Source: Candidatus Lucifugimonas marina (GTDB taxonomy: Bacteria > Chloroflexota > Dehalococcoidia > Lucifugimonadales > Lucifugimonadaceae). From it: a stretch of DNA of 64,000 nucleotides. The DNA lies in NCBI GenBank assembly GCA_029593915.1, contig CP046147.1, positions 434,001 through 498,000 on the forward strand, read 5' to 3'. A program made the translations under genes and the position numbers. The notes beneath the pieces were generated by a model. That model made no database searches. It was not told where the DNA came from and was given only the letters and a program-made list of their open reading frames with translations. Numbering within the stretch: position 1 is the first letter of the stretch; every line of letters starts with the position of its first letter. Below are positions 35,882-44,902 of the stretch, in pieces.

Positions 35882-36808
35882 CTAATTGTTTGCCAGAATT
35901 TGGCGGGTTTGCTCTACGTCTTTGTTCATTTGTTCAACGAGTTGTTCGACTGAATCGAATGCGACCTCTGCCCTGAGCCTTGTGACGAACTCAAGCCGAA
36001 GTCGCTTGGTATAAAGATCCCCATCGAAGTCTAGAAGGTACGCTTCGATCGTGCGACCGCCGTCGGTTTCGAAGGTAGGGCGAACGCCGATGCTGGTAGC
36101 CGATTTGTGCGTTTCACCATCGACTTCAACCAGCGTGGCGTATATGCCGTTCTCGGGTACGGTTGCAGGGAATTTTGGTTCGATATTAGCGGTTGGAAAT
36201 CCGATTTCGCGCCCACGCTTTTCACCATCGGCAACAATGCCCGAAATCGAGTAGTTTCGACCCAGCATTTTCGAAGCCAGTTCACAGTTGCCGCTGACGA
36301 TAGCGATTCTAATTACCGAGCTCGAAACGGCTTCGCCATCGACGACTATCGCTGGAACTCCGATGAAATCGATATCGGTGTGTTCGCTGGTTGCCGACAG
36401 TTGTTCGACTCCAGCACGATCGGAACCGATCATCGCTCCCGGACCCAAAATCAGCGACACAAGTCCGATTCGATCACGCAGTGCGCCCACGAATTCGTCC
36501 GACGAAAGTTTTTGGATCGCCGAGCTAAATTCAAGTTCGATAACGTGGTCGATACCGATCTTGGTTAGGATTTCTCTGCGTGTTTCGAAATCACTCAGGT
36601 AGGTGACTTGCGTGCTCGGTTTGATGAACGCTCGTGGCTGTTCTTTGAACACAAATGCCACCGACTTAGCGCCGCGTTTGGCTGCTTCATCCTGAACTCG
36701 TTGAAGTAGCGCTTGATGCCCAAGATGAACACCGTCGAAGGTCCCAATGGTAGCGACCGTTGGGCCTTCAAGCGGTTCTATGGAAGCGAACAGATCGGAA
36801 ATCGACAT
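35882..36808 (-). CDS. ribF: Bifunctional riboflavin kinase / FAD synthetase
   Basis: A 308-aa RibF that makes FMN from riboflavin and then FAD. The N-terminal FAD synthetase half has G-T-F-D-G-V-H-L-G-H near residue 22 and I-S-S-type S-S-V-I-R near 165. The C-terminal kinase half has G-R-E-I-G-F-P-T-A-N near 202 and the E-A-Y-L-L-D-F-D-G-D-L-Y strand near 250. The length is normal. It lies 54 bases upstream of tyrS on the same strand. Confidence 0.95.
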   Translation of the reverse strand: MSISDLFASIEPLEGPTVATIGTFDGVHLGHQALLQRVQDEAAKRGAKSVAFVFKEQPRAFIKPSTQVTYLSDFETRREILTKIGIDHVIELEFSSAIQKLSSDEFVGALRDRIGLVSLILGPGAMIGSDRAGVEQLSATSEHTDIDFIGVPAIVVDGEAVSSSVIRIAIVSGNCELASKMLGRNYSISGIVADGEKRGREIGFPTANIEPKFPATVPENGIYATLVEVDGETHKSATSIGVRPTFETDGGRTIEAYLLDFDGDLYTKRLRLEFVTRLRAEVAFDSVEQLVEQMNKDVEQTRQILANN

Positions 36809-36869
36809 GATCGTCGTTGCTGAAATCTAGCGGATCGACTTTGAGTGAACCGCTAGATTCTGAGCTGTC

Positions 36870-37904
36870 CTACAGGGTTGAGTGAGCCTCGCGAAGAAGT
36901 TCTTCGGTTGTCTCCCAGTTGATGCACGCATCGGTTATGGAGACACCGTACTTCAAATCGGCAGGATCGCCCAACGACTGGTTGCCTTCGTTCAGGTGGC
37001 TTTCCAGCATGACACCGATCACACCTGCGTTTCCAGCAGATCGCTGTCGCAACGCGTCTCGGAACACGATCGGCTGTCGGTTGTGATCCTTGTTGCTGTT
37101 GGCGTGTGAGCAGTCGATAACCACGTTTGGCTTTAGACCAGCACTTGAGAGAAGGGTTCCTGCTTTAGCAACGGTTTCTTCGTCGTAGTTTGGACCTGAA
37201 GCTCCGCCACGAAGAATGAGGTGTTGTGCCTTGTTTCCTGCAGTGTTGACCACAGCAGCTCGACCATCGAGGTCGATGCCGAGAAATGCGTGTGGTGACC
37301 GAGCTGCCATCATCGCGTCGACAGCGATCTGGAGGCTTCCACCGGTTCCGTTCTTGTAGCCAATAGGCATTGAAAGACCACTCGCCATCTGTCGGTGAGT
37401 CTGGCTTTCGGTTGTGCGAGCACCAATAGCACCCCACGAAATGAGATCGGCAAGGTATTGCGGAGTGAACGGGTCGAGGAACTCTGTTCCGGCTGGAAGG
37501 CCGAGTTTGAGAACTTCAAGCAAGAACGCACGTGCGCGCTTGAGTCCGGCAGGCATATCGAACGTGCCGTCGAGATTGGGGTCGTTGATCAAACCCTTCC
37601 AACCGACAGTAGTTCGTGGCTTTTCGAAGTAGACCCGCATTACAACGAGGATCTTGTCTTTTACTTCTTCAGCTAGAACAGCGAGTTTCTTTGCGTATTC
37701 GAGTCCGGCTTTTTCGTCATGAATCGAACATGGGCCTACGAGCATGACCATACGGTCGTCTCGTCCCTGTTCAATATCTTCGATTGCTGATCGGGCGTCG
37801 GTGACTACCTTCGCAATTTCAGGAGTGATCGGCTGCGAGTCGATGAATGATCGTGGTGAGCTGAGTGGCTGAAGATCGGTGACTCGGACGTTTGACGTAG
37901 ACAT
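36870..37904 (-). CDS. aroF: 3-deoxy-7-phosphoheptulonate synthase (type I DAHP synthase)
   Basis: A 344-aa type I-alpha DAHP synthase, the first enzyme of the shikimate pathway, joining PEP and erythrose-4-phosphate. Signatures are V-G-P-C-S-I-H-D near residue 56, K-P-R-T-T-V-G-W-K-G-L near 92, G-A-R-T-T-E-S-Q near 160 and I-D-C-S-H-A-N-S-N-K near 262 with metal ligands. The length matches the feedback-regulated AroF/G/H group, and which isozyme type it is cannot be told. It follows aroH and trpA on the same strand. Confidence 0.95.
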   Translation of the reverse strand: MSTSNVRVTDLQPLSSPRSFIDSQPITPEIAKVVTDARSAIEDIEQGRDDRMVMLVGPCSIHDEKAGLEYAKKLAVLAEEVKDKILVVMRVYFEKPRTTVGWKGLINDPNLDGTFDMPAGLKRARAFLLEVLKLGLPAGTEFLDPFTPQYLADLISWGAIGARTTESQTHRQMASGLSMPIGYKNGTGGSLQIAVDAMMAARSPHAFLGIDLDGRAAVVNTAGNKAQHLILRGGASGPNYDEETVAKAGTLLSSAGLKPNVVIDCSHANSNKDHNRQPIVFRDALRQRSAGNAGVIGVMLESHLNEGNQSLGDPADLKYGVSITDACINWETTEELLREAHSTL

Positions 37905-38204
37905 GATTTGTTTTGGTTTCTAGTAACTAGTGAGTGAATGAAAATATGGTGATCGTGATTCATTCGGTCGAACCGGCACAGTTGCATGCTGTGGGAGGGA
38001 AAGCTTCGTGAATCCAGAGGGGCTGCGGACGGTCAGGGCAGGTCTAGCTGCGATATGAACGTCCGTACGTAAACAGCCCGCCGGTATAGCTATAGCCAGG
38101 ATAGGAGCTATACGTTGCTGAACGCGTAAAGACGAAACCAAACGAGCGGGAGTCGCTTCGGTTTGAGAGTTTATTCGTCTGTGTACTGCGTTCGGACATG
38201 TCTA
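37905..38204. other. 300-base gap upstream of the DAHP synthase gene
   Basis: This region lies between the chorismate mutase stop and the DAHP synthase start, both on the minus strand. It contains short inverted repeats, for example CACAG...CTGTG, and AAACC...GGTTT around 38132-38165. A 73-codon minus-strand frame is present, but it lacks a good ribosome site and is not enriched for aromatic codons. It may be an untranslated leader with its own promoter. No known riboswitch was recognised. Confidence 0.35.
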
Positions 38205-38585
38205 TTAATTGCTTGCCGTTGAAAGGTCGGGGCGAAGTTTAGCAGCTTCATTCAAGTAAGCGTGCCTGACTTCGTTCTGAGCTTTATCGGTGTTCCAGAA
38301 TATAAGTATACGTATGCATTGGCTTAGCGCACCGGGCCGAGCCATTTCGTGACCACACATGAGCGGTACATCGTTCCATCCGAGCCGTTCTCGAGCGGCA
38401 ACGGCTGGGAATTCTGCGACAAGATCGGGACTGGTGGTGAACTGAACCGCGGCAACATCGTCTTGATCAATGCTGTTTGCTTCGATCAATGTTGAGAGCA
38501 GCTGTTCGGTGGCCGAGAGAACATCCTCTGCGGTTGTGCCGTGTGTGGTTGTTGCGCCTTTGACGCCTCGAACCTTCGTTGCCAA
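38205..38585 (-). CDS. aroH: Chorismate mutase (AroH class)
   Basis: A 126-aa monofunctional chorismate mutase of the Bacillus AroH fold, converting chorismate to prephenate. It begins V-R-G-V-K-G-A-T-T (active-site Arg near residue 6), and has D-V-A-A-V-Q-F-T-T near 45, P-L-M-C-G-H-E-M near 73 and the key Arg in C-I-R-I-L-I-F-W-N-T near 90, then Y-L-N-E-A-A-K-L-R-P-D. The start is TTG 38585, with GAGG six bases upstream. It is placed between trpA and DAHP synthase, consistent with aromatic amino-acid synthesis. Confidence 0.93.
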   Translation of the reverse strand: MATKVRGVKGATTTHGTTAEDVLSATEQLLSTLIEANSIDQDDVAAVQFTTSPDLVAEFPAVAARERLGWNDVPLMCGHEMARPGALSQCIRILIFWNTDKAQNEVRHAYLNEAAKLRPDLSTASN

Positions 38586-38658
38586 TCTTTACCTCGTGGT
38601 TGGAGCTTTTGGGGTGAGAGCTATCTCAGCCCGCGAATGTGATCGTGATTGTGGCGAC

Positions 38659-39477
38659 CTAGTTTGCCACGACTTTTCGTGGTGTGCCGGGAGTTAAGGA
38701 TTTTATATATGCGCCACCACGTTCAGCGGCAAGTTCTGGATCGCCATCGGCGAGAGTATTGATCAGTGCGCTGCCCACTACGGCGGCATCGGCGAATTCA
38801 GCTACTTCAGCGACGTGTTCGGGTGTTGAAATCCCGAATCCGATGGCAACTGGCAGATCAGTGAAGTTGCGAACTTTGTTCGCAAGGCCTTCGACTCGTG
38901 AGGACATCGTAGCTCGTGCGCCGGTGACACCCAATACGGAGATGCAGTAGATGAAACCGCCTGCGCGCTTACAGGCATGTTCGATGGAATCGTCGGTCGA
39001 GGTGAGTGCGATCAACGGTATGAGTGCCAGACCGGCTTTGTCGCAAGCGTCTTGGAGTGGTCCTGCTTCAGCTGCAGGTAGATCGGCAGCAATGAGTCCA
39101 TCGACGCCCGCAGCAACTGCCGTAGTGCAGTACTCGTCTATGCCCATCTTGAGGATAGTGTTGTAGTAGCCCATGAAGACGATAGGCACGCCGATTCCGG
39201 CTGCCCTGATGTCTCGGACTGCTTCCATACAGAAGTCGGGAGTGACGCCGTTTTGAAGCGCACGGTGCCCTGATGCCTGAATTGTGGGACCGTCTCCGAG
39301 TGGATCGCTGAAGGGAACTCCCAGTTCGACAACATCGGCACCTTCGTCGACGAGCGATTTCACGATATCGGTTGTGAAACCAAGCTCTGGAAATCCGACG
39401 GTGACATAAGGCACCAGCGCAATTCGTCCTTCGGACTTTGCGTTTTCGAATGCTGCGCGAATTCTGTCGGTTGCCAT
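38659..39477 (-). CDS. trpA: Tryptophan synthase alpha chain
   Basis: A 272-aa TrpA, which cleaves indole-3-glycerol phosphate to indole and passes it to TrpB. The catalytic Glu and Asp lie in V-V-E-L-G-V-P-F-S-D-P-L-G-D-G-P near residues 46-61. G-V-T-G-A-R and G-F-G-I-S bind phosphate. The frame is open to 39618, but ATG 39477 gives the family N-terminus and the extension matches nothing. trpB is not in the window, so trp genes are split in this genome or lie elsewhere. It heads the aromatic cluster on the minus strand. Confidence 0.95.
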   Translation of the reverse strand: MATDRIRAAFENAKSEGRIALVPYVTVGFPELGFTTDIVKSLVDEGADVVELGVPFSDPLGDGPTIQASGHRALQNGVTPDFCMEAVRDIRAAGIGVPIVFMGYYNTILKMGIDEYCTTAVAAGVDGLIAADLPAAEAGPLQDACDKAGLALIPLIALTSTDDSIEHACKRAGGFIYCISVLGVTGARATMSSRVEGLANKVRNFTDLPVAIGFGISTPEHVAEVAEFADAAVVGSALINTLADGDPELAAERGGAYIKSLTPGTPRKVVAN

Positions 39478-39542
39478 GTGGCTGATTAGTTCCTTTTCAA
39501 GATCGGCTAACAAGGCTCGATCACAGTTATTTTCGATTTTAC

Positions 39543-40475
39543 TCAGGCGACCGAAACGTATTTGGCAATAAGCACTGCAACTGTATTGTGCAGACCGTGC
39601 GCAAACATCGCTGGCCAAATCGAACCGGTTTTAAGGTACACCCAGCCGAGAGCCAATCCTAATGCGAAAGTCGGCACTATAGCTCCGAGGTCGATGTGAA
39701 ATAGCCCGAACATTACTGAGGATAAGAGAAGAGCCCAGCCAATCCCGAATTTTTTTACAAGACCGGGTAGAACGTATCCGCGGAAGAATATTTCTTCGGC
39801 GATGGGGCCGAGGATTCCGACTAGCACTATGGTTACGACTATGCTTCCACCGGCTTCGTCGAGAGCTTTTTTGGCGGTGTCGGGCGGTACGAGAGAATCG
39901 ACACCGAACCAGTAGAGCGCTTGCACCCAGAACATCAGAACGCTTAGGCCAACTAACCACATTGCCACTGCGAACAAGTACGGCTTGATGCCATTTGTTT
40001 TTACGAAGCCAAGTGCGGCGAAAGGTTCTCTATAACGAACCACGGAGAACGCTATTCCGGTTGCTGCAAATGCGCCTGACATCGCCGTTGCGGCGATGAT
40101 TCCAACAGGCACGCCGATGAATTCTGCTGTTCCGTTTCCAATATCAGTTCCGAACTGGTAGCTGATCGCCGTGATACCAACGCCTGCCGTAAGCGCGGCA
40201 ATAATCGGCCAAAGCGGATAGCGGAAAAGGCGGAGCAGAACGAGCGATAGAGCAGTGGCGAGCAAGCCAACGTAGTAGCCGACAGGCGAGGTGACAGTAG
40301 TGTCGTAGCCGACAGATGTACCAAAGGCACCGCTCAAACTCAGGATGGATATCACAACCAACATCGTGACGATGACTGCAATGACGACATCGAGTGGTCC
40401 CCAATTTACGGTTGGAAGATCGATGCCTTGCCAGCGTTCGTTATTTGTTGGTGTTGGTGGTTGAGGTGGCAGCAA
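39543..40475 (-). CDS. CPBP-family intramembrane glutamic endopeptidase
   Basis: A 310-aa integral membrane protein with about eight helices. The CPBP (Abi/Rce1-like) motifs are in order: E-E-I-F-F-R-G near residue 225, F-G-L-F-H near 258 and H-G-L-H-N near 296. These proteases cleave within or near the membrane; bacterial roles include prenyl-protein-like processing, bacteriocin immunity and signalling. The listed start is TTG 40475; a later start within the Pro-rich head is possible. It lies downstream of the MBL hydrolase and ftsH. Confidence 0.88.
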   Translation of the reverse strand: MLPPQPPTPTNNERWQGIDLPTVNWGPLDVVIAVIVTMLVVISILSLSGAFGTSVGYDTTVTSPVGYYVGLLATALSLVLLRLFRYPLWPIIAALTAGVGITAISYQFGTDIGNGTAEFIGVPVGIIAATAMSGAFAATGIAFSVVRYREPFAALGFVKTNGIKPYLFAVAMWLVGLSVLMFWVQALYWFGVDSLVPPDTAKKALDEAGGSIVVTIVLVGILGPIAEEIFFRGYVLPGLVKKFGIGWALLLSSVMFGLFHIDLGAIVPTFALGLALGWVYLKTGSIWPAMFAHGLHNTVAVLIAKYVSVA

Positions 40476-40509
40476 GTTTTATTAAGAGATTACGGGGCGA
40501 CTGTAGGCG

Positions 40510-41178
40510 TTAGACCCAGGTCACATCGCCAGAGAGGTTTTCATCGAACGGCTTTGATTTGAAGATTTCGAGCTCTTTTTTCGATTCACCGATTGTCGTG
40601 AATTCCCCGTGACCGGGCAGAACTACGGTTGATTCAGGTAGTACGAATATGTGGGATTCAAGGGATGAAATTATCTGTTTCAGGGCGATGTTTGAAGACG
40701 ATCTACCGGGGCCACCAGGGAAGAGGGTATCGCCCGTGAACACGTGTGAAGGTTCGTTTGCCGCTATAGATTCAGGCGATTCGAGCAGGTAGCAGGTAGA
40801 ACCAGGGGTGTGCCCGGGAGTTTCCATAGGTCTGAGCGAAATATCGCCAACGTTTATTTGCTGGTTCGTTGATACATCGACCGTTGTTGGTGCTGAAGCA
40901 GGCAATGAGGTTCGGTCGGATTTTCCTATTCCAACAATAGGTGTCTCGTCGCTGCCGACGCTGCGGTAGCCCTCGACATGATCACGATGTCCGTGGGTGA
41001 TCAAGATCATCTGCAAGTTCGTTGTCGAAGCAGCAGCAACGAGTTCGTTCGGCTGGTCGGGCGTATCGATCACGACCGAGTTGTTGGTGCGATTGCATGT
41101 GATCAAGTAGGCATTGTTTGCGAAGCCAGAAACGAAGTTCTGAATCGACCAGTATTTGCCTGTGAAAACTTTGCTCAT
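40510..41178 (-). CDS. MBL-fold metallo-hydrolase (glyoxalase II-like)
   Basis: A 222-aa metallo-beta-lactamase-fold hydrolase. The metal motif is T-H-G-H-R-D-H near residue 62, followed by P-G-H-T-P-G-S near 118, F-T-G-D-T-L-F-P-G-G near 148 and the final P-G-H-G near 193. This set matches the hydroxyacylglutathione hydrolase/persulfide dioxygenase group of small MBL proteins. Thioester hydrolysis is the usual activity but the substrate is unknown. It is cytoplasmic. It follows ftsH with a strong terminator between, so it probably has its own promoter. Confidence 0.88.
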   Translation of the reverse strand: MSKVFTGKYWSIQNFVSGFANNAYLITCNRTNNSVVIDTPDQPNELVAAASTTNLQMILITHGHRDHVEGYRSVGSDETPIVGIGKSDRTSLPASAPTTVDVSTNQQINVGDISLRPMETPGHTPGSTCYLLESPESIAANEPSHVFTGDTLFPGGPGRSSSNIALKQIISSLESHIFVLPESTVVLPGHGEFTTIGESKKELEIFKSKPFDENLSGDVTWV

Positions 41179-41212
41179 TTTGTTCGTCGATGAGATTAGA
41201 AAAGACTAAAAA

Positions 41213-41237
41213 GAAACGGCGCATAAAGCGCCGTTTC
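41213..41237 (-). terminator. Rho-independent terminator after ftsH
   Basis: GAAACGGCGC (41213-41222) and GCGCCGTTTC (41228-41237) form a perfect 10-bp stem around ATAAA. On the minus strand the hairpin is followed by TTTTTAG. It lies 34 bases after the ftsH stop. Confidence 0.93.
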
Positions 41238-41270
41238 AGAGTTTCGTGATTGTAGATCCAACCGTGGTTA

Positions 41271-43211
41271 CTAAGTCGCCTGTGGTTCAGGGTCGGTAGC
41301 TTCACCAAGTTCTTCTTCGGATTCGTCCTGCGGCGATGCCGGTGGCTCGTCCGAAGATGCCGGTTCATCTGTTGCCAACTGGCTTGCCAATAGTGGGTCG
41401 CGACCTTCGATGATTGCCACGAACTGATCTGAATCGATCGTCTCGTGTTCGAGCAAGAATTCAGCGATACCTTCCAACTCCTTGTCGTGATCGGTGAGGA
41501 GCTTGTTGGCTCGGTCTTCGCCCTCTTCTAGGAGTCGGTTGATTTCATCGTCGATGATGCTTTCGGTCTTGAGCGAGTAGTCGCGTTCTTCGGACATTTC
41601 ACGTCCCAAGAAAACGGCTCCACCCTGACGCTTACCGAACGAACGGTTCGACAGCTTTTCGCTCATTCCGAGTCGCATGACCATTTCGCGCGCAATGCCG
41701 GTAGCCTGCTCGAAGTCGTTCGATGCACCTGTAGTGACATCACCAACTTTGAGAACTTCCGCTGCTCGGCCACCCATCGCTGCTGCGATCTGAGCTTCGA
41801 GGTGTTCCTGTGAAGCGTACGACTTATCTTCCTGTTGCCAACGAGTGAATCCACCAGCTTGGCCTCGAGCAATGATCGAGATTTTGCCAATAGGTGATCC
41901 ACCGGGCATCAGGTGCGCTACTAGCGCGTGACCGGCTTCGTGATAGGCAGTTATCTTCCGTTCTTTTTCGCTGATGACTTTGCTCTTTCGGGCAGGTCCC
42001 ATCGAAACTCGGTCGATAGCTTCAGTCAGATTTTCGTAGTTGATCAGCTTTTGATTCGCTCGTGCAGCGAGAAGGGCTGCCTCGTTAATCAAGTTTGCAA
42101 GATCGGCACCTGAGAATCCCGGTGTCTGCTTCGCTACATTCGCAAGATCAACATTCTTCTCGATTGGCTTGCCCTTGGCGTGCACGTCAAGAATTGCTGT
42201 TCGGCCACGAATGTCTGGGCTGTCCAGAATTACGCGGCGGTCGAAACGGCCGGGACGGAGCAGGGCAGGGTCGAGAATGTCGGGGCGGTTTGTAGCCGCG
42301 ATGACGATAACGTTGGTGGTCGAATCGAATCCATCCATCTCAACGAGGATCTGGTTCAGGGTCTGCTCACGTTCGTCGTGACCACCACCAACACCAGCGC
42401 CACGGTGTCGACCAACTGCGTCGATTTCGTCTACGAAGATGATGCAGGGCGAGTGTCGACGAGCCTGTTCAAACAGGTCACGCACGCGGGAGGCACCAAC
42501 ACCAACGAACATCTCAACGAACTCGGATCCTGAGATCGAGAAGAACGGAACGCCAGCTTCACCGGCAACTGCGCGGGCTAGCAGGGTTTTACCTGTTCCG
42601 GGAGGTCCTACTAAAAGAACACCGGCAGGGATTTTTGCGCCCAGAGCCTGGAAGCGTTCTGGGTACTTTAGAAATTCAACAACTTCTTCGAGTTCTTCTT
42701 TGGCTTCAGGAACACCAGCAACATCGAAGAATGTAACGGTGGCTTTCGTGCCAACGAACATTCGAGCCTTGCTGCGACCGAATCCCATCTGCTGGTTACT
42801 GTTGCCTTGAGCCTGTCGCATCATGAACAACAAGATTCCACCGAAGAGGATCAATGGTAGGAAGCCGATGAGAATTCCAAATATGCTTCCGAACCCGCCG
42901 CCGGAATTGACCTTGAGTGAGTAGTTGGCACTCGGAACTTCAGCATTACTGAGAAGTTCGGCAACGCTAGAACCTGCTTCCTTAACCGAAGTGAAGGTGT
43001 TCAATCCGTCGGTGATAGTCAGTGAATCTCCTTTGACCTCGATTTCGAGTTTGGAAGATCCGCTGCTGTTTTTCGCCAGCTCGACAACTTCGTTGATGCC
43101 GATTTCTTGCGAATTGCTAAGCGGCTGATCGACGAACATAAAGAAGATAGTCATCACTGCGACGATGATCACGAGGTAGACAAGGCTATTCCTCATCCAG
43201 CGGTTGTTCAT
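41271..43211 (-). CDS. ftsH: ATP-dependent zinc metalloprotease FtsH
   Basis: A 646-aa membrane AAA+ protease. Two membrane helices (about 9-27 and 110-130) flank an extracytoplasmic domain. The AAA module has Walker A G-P-P-G-T-G-K-T near 207, Walker B I-I-F-V-D-E-I-D near 263 and the [11 protein letters not shown]. The zinc protease site is H-E-A-G-H near 428, with the downstream Asp ligand region D-F-E-Q-A-T. A Glu/Asp/Pro-rich tail ends the protein. It degrades misassembled membrane proteins and unstable regulators. It is divergent from the infC operon. Confidence 0.97.
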   Translation of the reverse strand: MNNRWMRNSLVYLVIIVAVMTIFFMFVDQPLSNSQEIGINEVVELAKNSSGSSKLEIEVKGDSLTITDGLNTFTSVKEAGSSVAELLSNAEVPSANYSLKVNSGGGFGSIFGILIGFLPLILFGGILLFMMRQAQGNSNQQMGFGRSKARMFVGTKATVTFFDVAGVPEAKEELEEVVEFLKYPERFQALGAKIPAGVLLVGPPGTGKTLLARAVAGEAGVPFFSISGSEFVEMFVGVGASRVRDLFEQARRHSPCIIFVDEIDAVGRHRGAGVGGGHDEREQTLNQILVEMDGFDSTTNVIVIAATNRPDILDPALLRPGRFDRRVILDSPDIRGRTAILDVHAKGKPIEKNVDLANVAKQTPGFSGADLANLINEAALLAARANQKLINYENLTEAIDRVSMGPARKSKVISEKERKITAYHEAGHALVAHLMPGGSPIGKISIIARGQAGGFTRWQQEDKSYASQEHLEAQIAAAMGGRAAEVLKVGDVTTGASNDFEQATGIAREMVMRLGMSEKLSNRSFGKRQGGAVFLGREMSEERDYSLKTESIIDDEINRLLEEGEDRANKLLTDHDKELEGIAEFLLEHETIDSDQFVAIIEGRDPLLASQLATDEPASSDEPPASPQDESEEELGEATDPEPQAT

Positions 43212-43604
43212 TTGTCCTGGCCGTCCTATTGCTACTACTAAATCGGGCTATTGAAATCGGAACGCACACCCTTAATTGGATGTATTTTCGGTAACTACGA
43301 TTCAACCCGTAAATTCAAGACAATTTTGGCGTTCTGCAAACACCGCGCCACAGTTCACCAACTAGGGAGTAATCGTAGCACAGCGGTCGTTTTACGCCGC
43401 ATTGGAGTATGCCTGTATTACGTGGAGAAAGCGTGTGAAGATTCGTACTGCTACCCAATTGAGTATCGGGCGTATGGTTGGTATATTGGAAGTTCGACCA
43501 ATTCGACATTGGCAAGAAGTGCGCGCCAAACAGGTGTTTTAGTAGCGCATATTCGGTGAGTTCAACTCACTTTGTGAAATGGCAATGTCATAGGGAGTGC
43601 GAAC
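43212..43604. other. 393-base divergent region between ftsH and infC
   Basis: This should hold the ftsH promoter and a long infC leader. A hairpin GTGAGTT-C-AACTCAC (43556-43570) lies 35 bases before infC. In many bacteria this leader carries L20 or IF3 autoregulatory RNA, but I could not match a known consensus. No gene was recognised. Confidence 0.4.
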
Positions 43605-43607
43605 ATA
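43592..43607 (+). promoter_or_regulatory. Shine-Dalgarno and ATA start codon of infC
   Basis: AGGGAG (43592-43597) stands seven bases before ATA 43605-43607. A TGA at 43575 closes the frame upstream, and no ATG, GTG or TTG occurs between that stop and ATA. The next candidate, GTG 43623, has no Shine-Dalgarno at a workable distance. Confidence 0.75.
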
Positions 43608-44210
43608 GCAAAAGAATTTAGGGTGAATCGCCGAATTCGAGCCGATGAGGTTCGTGTAATTCGTGGCGAAGATTCTTCCGTATCAACAGTGATGCACATC
43701 CGTGACGCGCTGGAGATGGCAGAGGATGAAGGCCTCGATCTTGTTGAGGTTGGCCCTAACCAGAATCCACCTGTGTGTCGTTTGCTTGATTACGGTCGAT
43801 TCAAATTTATTCAAGGGAAGAAGCAGCGAGAGGCTCGAAAAGTTTCTCGAAGCGCGAGCAAGCAAAAAGAAGTTCGCCTGAGCCCCGTGATGTCGGATAA
43901 CGACATCGAAACGAAAATTAAAATGACTAAGAACCTTCTTTCTGAAGGTGCGAAGGTCAGAGTGTTTGTTCGGTTCCGTGGTAGGCAGCGTGCTCACCCC
44001 GAAATCGCAATGAAAGTGCTACGAAAAGTCGCAGAAGGTGTTGCATCGGTTGCGAAGCTTGAGAAACCGCCAGGTATGGAAGGCCGAGTGTTGAGCATAT
44101 TGCTTGCACCATCGTCCACCAGCAAAGAGCGGGATCGACAGGAAAAAGCAGCACCAGTAACGGCTGCAAGTGCCGCACCTGCAGATGGCGACACTGCAAA
44201 AGAAGAATAG
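43605..44210 (+). CDS. infC: Translation initiation factor IF-3
   Basis: A 201-aa IF-3 if started at ATA 43605. The N-domain shows K-E-F-R-V-N-R-R-I-R-A-D-E-V and L-D-L-V-E-V-G-P with P-P-V-C-R-L-L-D-Y-G. The C-domain shows K-E-V-R-L-S-P, the F-R-G-R-Q region and a late basic helix. An Ala/Glu-rich tail of about 25 residues follows the normal end. IF-3 blocks early 50S joining and rejects poor start codons. In E. coli its own gene uses AUU, so that IF-3 represses itself; an AUA start here would allow the same control. It is first in the infC-rpmI-rplT operon. The conventional alternative start is GTG 43623. Confidence 0.92.
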   Translation: MAKEFRVNRRIRADEVRVIRGEDSSVSTVMHIRDALEMAEDEGLDLVEVGPNQNPPVCRLLDYGRFKFIQGKKQREARKVSRSASKQKEVRLSPVMSDNDIETKIKMTKNLLSEGAKVRVFVRFRGRQRAHPEIAMKVLRKVAEGVASVAKLEKPPGMEGRVLSILLAPSSTSKERDRQEKAAPVTAASAAPADGDTAKEE

Positions 44211-44233
44211 GTTCAGGTCAATTTCGCCTGAAC
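44211..44233 (+). promoter_or_regulatory. Hairpin between infC and rpmI
   Basis: GTTCAGG (44211-44217) pairs with CCTGAAC (44227-44233) immediately after the infC stop. No T-tract follows, so it is probably not a terminator. A role in operon control by L20 or in mRNA processing is possible but unproven. Confidence 0.45.
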
Positions 44234-44262
44234 ACAAGAATTGAGAACGGAAACTACCTGAT

Positions 44263-44466
44263 ATGCCGAAGATGAAGACCCATAAGGGCGCCAAGAAGCG
44301 GTTCCACATTAGTGGTACTGGCAAGGTGCTGCGATCGAAGGGTCCTAAGAGTCACTTCCGCCGACGTAAGGCAGCGCGTGTTAAGCGCTTGTTCGGTGGC
44401 AAGGTCGCTCTCGATTCAACAAAGTTCTCACGAACCATCAAGCAGTCAATTAGCGCACTTCGCTAA
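44263..44466 (+). CDS. rpmI: 50S ribosomal protein L35
   Basis: A 67-aa, highly basic ribosomal protein L35. It begins M-P-K-M-K-T-H-K-G-A-K-K-R-F, the family signature, followed by K-V-L-R-S-K-G-P-K-S-H and a Lys/Arg-rich tail. The length and place between infC and rplT are typical. The start is ATG 44263. Confidence 0.97.
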   Translation: MPKMKTHKGAKKRFHISGTGKVLRSKGPKSHFRRRKAARVKRLFGGKVALDSTKFSRTIKQSISALR

Positions 44467-44542
44467 TTCTGCTCTCAACATCTGAATTCATCGTTTGGGG
44501 CTACATCGGATGCTCCGCGATTGACTGCCAAGGAGATTTCAA

Positions 44543-44902
44543 TTGGCCAGAGTAAAAGCCGGTAAAACTACACGACGACGGCATAAAGCCGTGATGAAAG
44601 CTACGCGAGGCCACCGAGCCGCGCGTAGTCGACGCTTCCGCGTTGCTAGAGAGTCGCTGACTCACGCACAGGCATATTCAACGGCTCACCGCCGACTGAA
44701 GAAGCGTACGAACCGATCATTGCAGATCGTTCGAATCAACGCTGCAGCACGTGCACTCGGAATCAACTACGCAAGCCTTATTCACGGCATGGCTTTGGCG
44801 GGTATTGAACTCGACCGAAAGTCACTTGCTGACTTGGCAGTACTCGAGCCTGAAGGCTTCGAAGTTGTTGTAAAGCAAGCGCAGGCTGCACTGCCTGCTT
44901 AG
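44543..44902 (+). CDS. rplT: 50S ribosomal protein L20
   Basis: A 119-aa L20, an early 23S rRNA-binding assembly protein. It begins M-A-R-V-K-A-G-K-T-T-R-R-R-H-K and has the usual R-G-H-R-A-A-R-S-R-R-F segment and Y-A-S-L-I-H-G-M-A-L motif. The start is TTG 44543, with AAGGAG seven bases upstream. It is last in the infC-rpmI-rplT operon. Its stop overlaps the end of the convergent hydrolase gene by four bases. In other bacteria L20 represses this operon. Confidence 0.97.
   Translation: MARVKAGKTTRRRHKAVMKATRGHRAARSRRFRVARESLTHAQAYSTAHRRLKKRTNRSLQIVRINAAARALGINYASLIHGMALAGIELDRKSLADLAVLEPEGFEVVVKQAQAALPA

Noticed and set aside
37920-38141. Leader peptide controlling the DAHP synthase gene
   Set aside because: The 73-codon frame has no clear ribosome site, no run of Phe, Tyr or Trp codons, and no terminator/antiterminator pair that I can draw.
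39478-39618. N-terminal 47-residue extension of TrpA
   Set aside because: The extension has no counterpart in TrpA proteins, and ATG 39477 gives the normal N-terminus.
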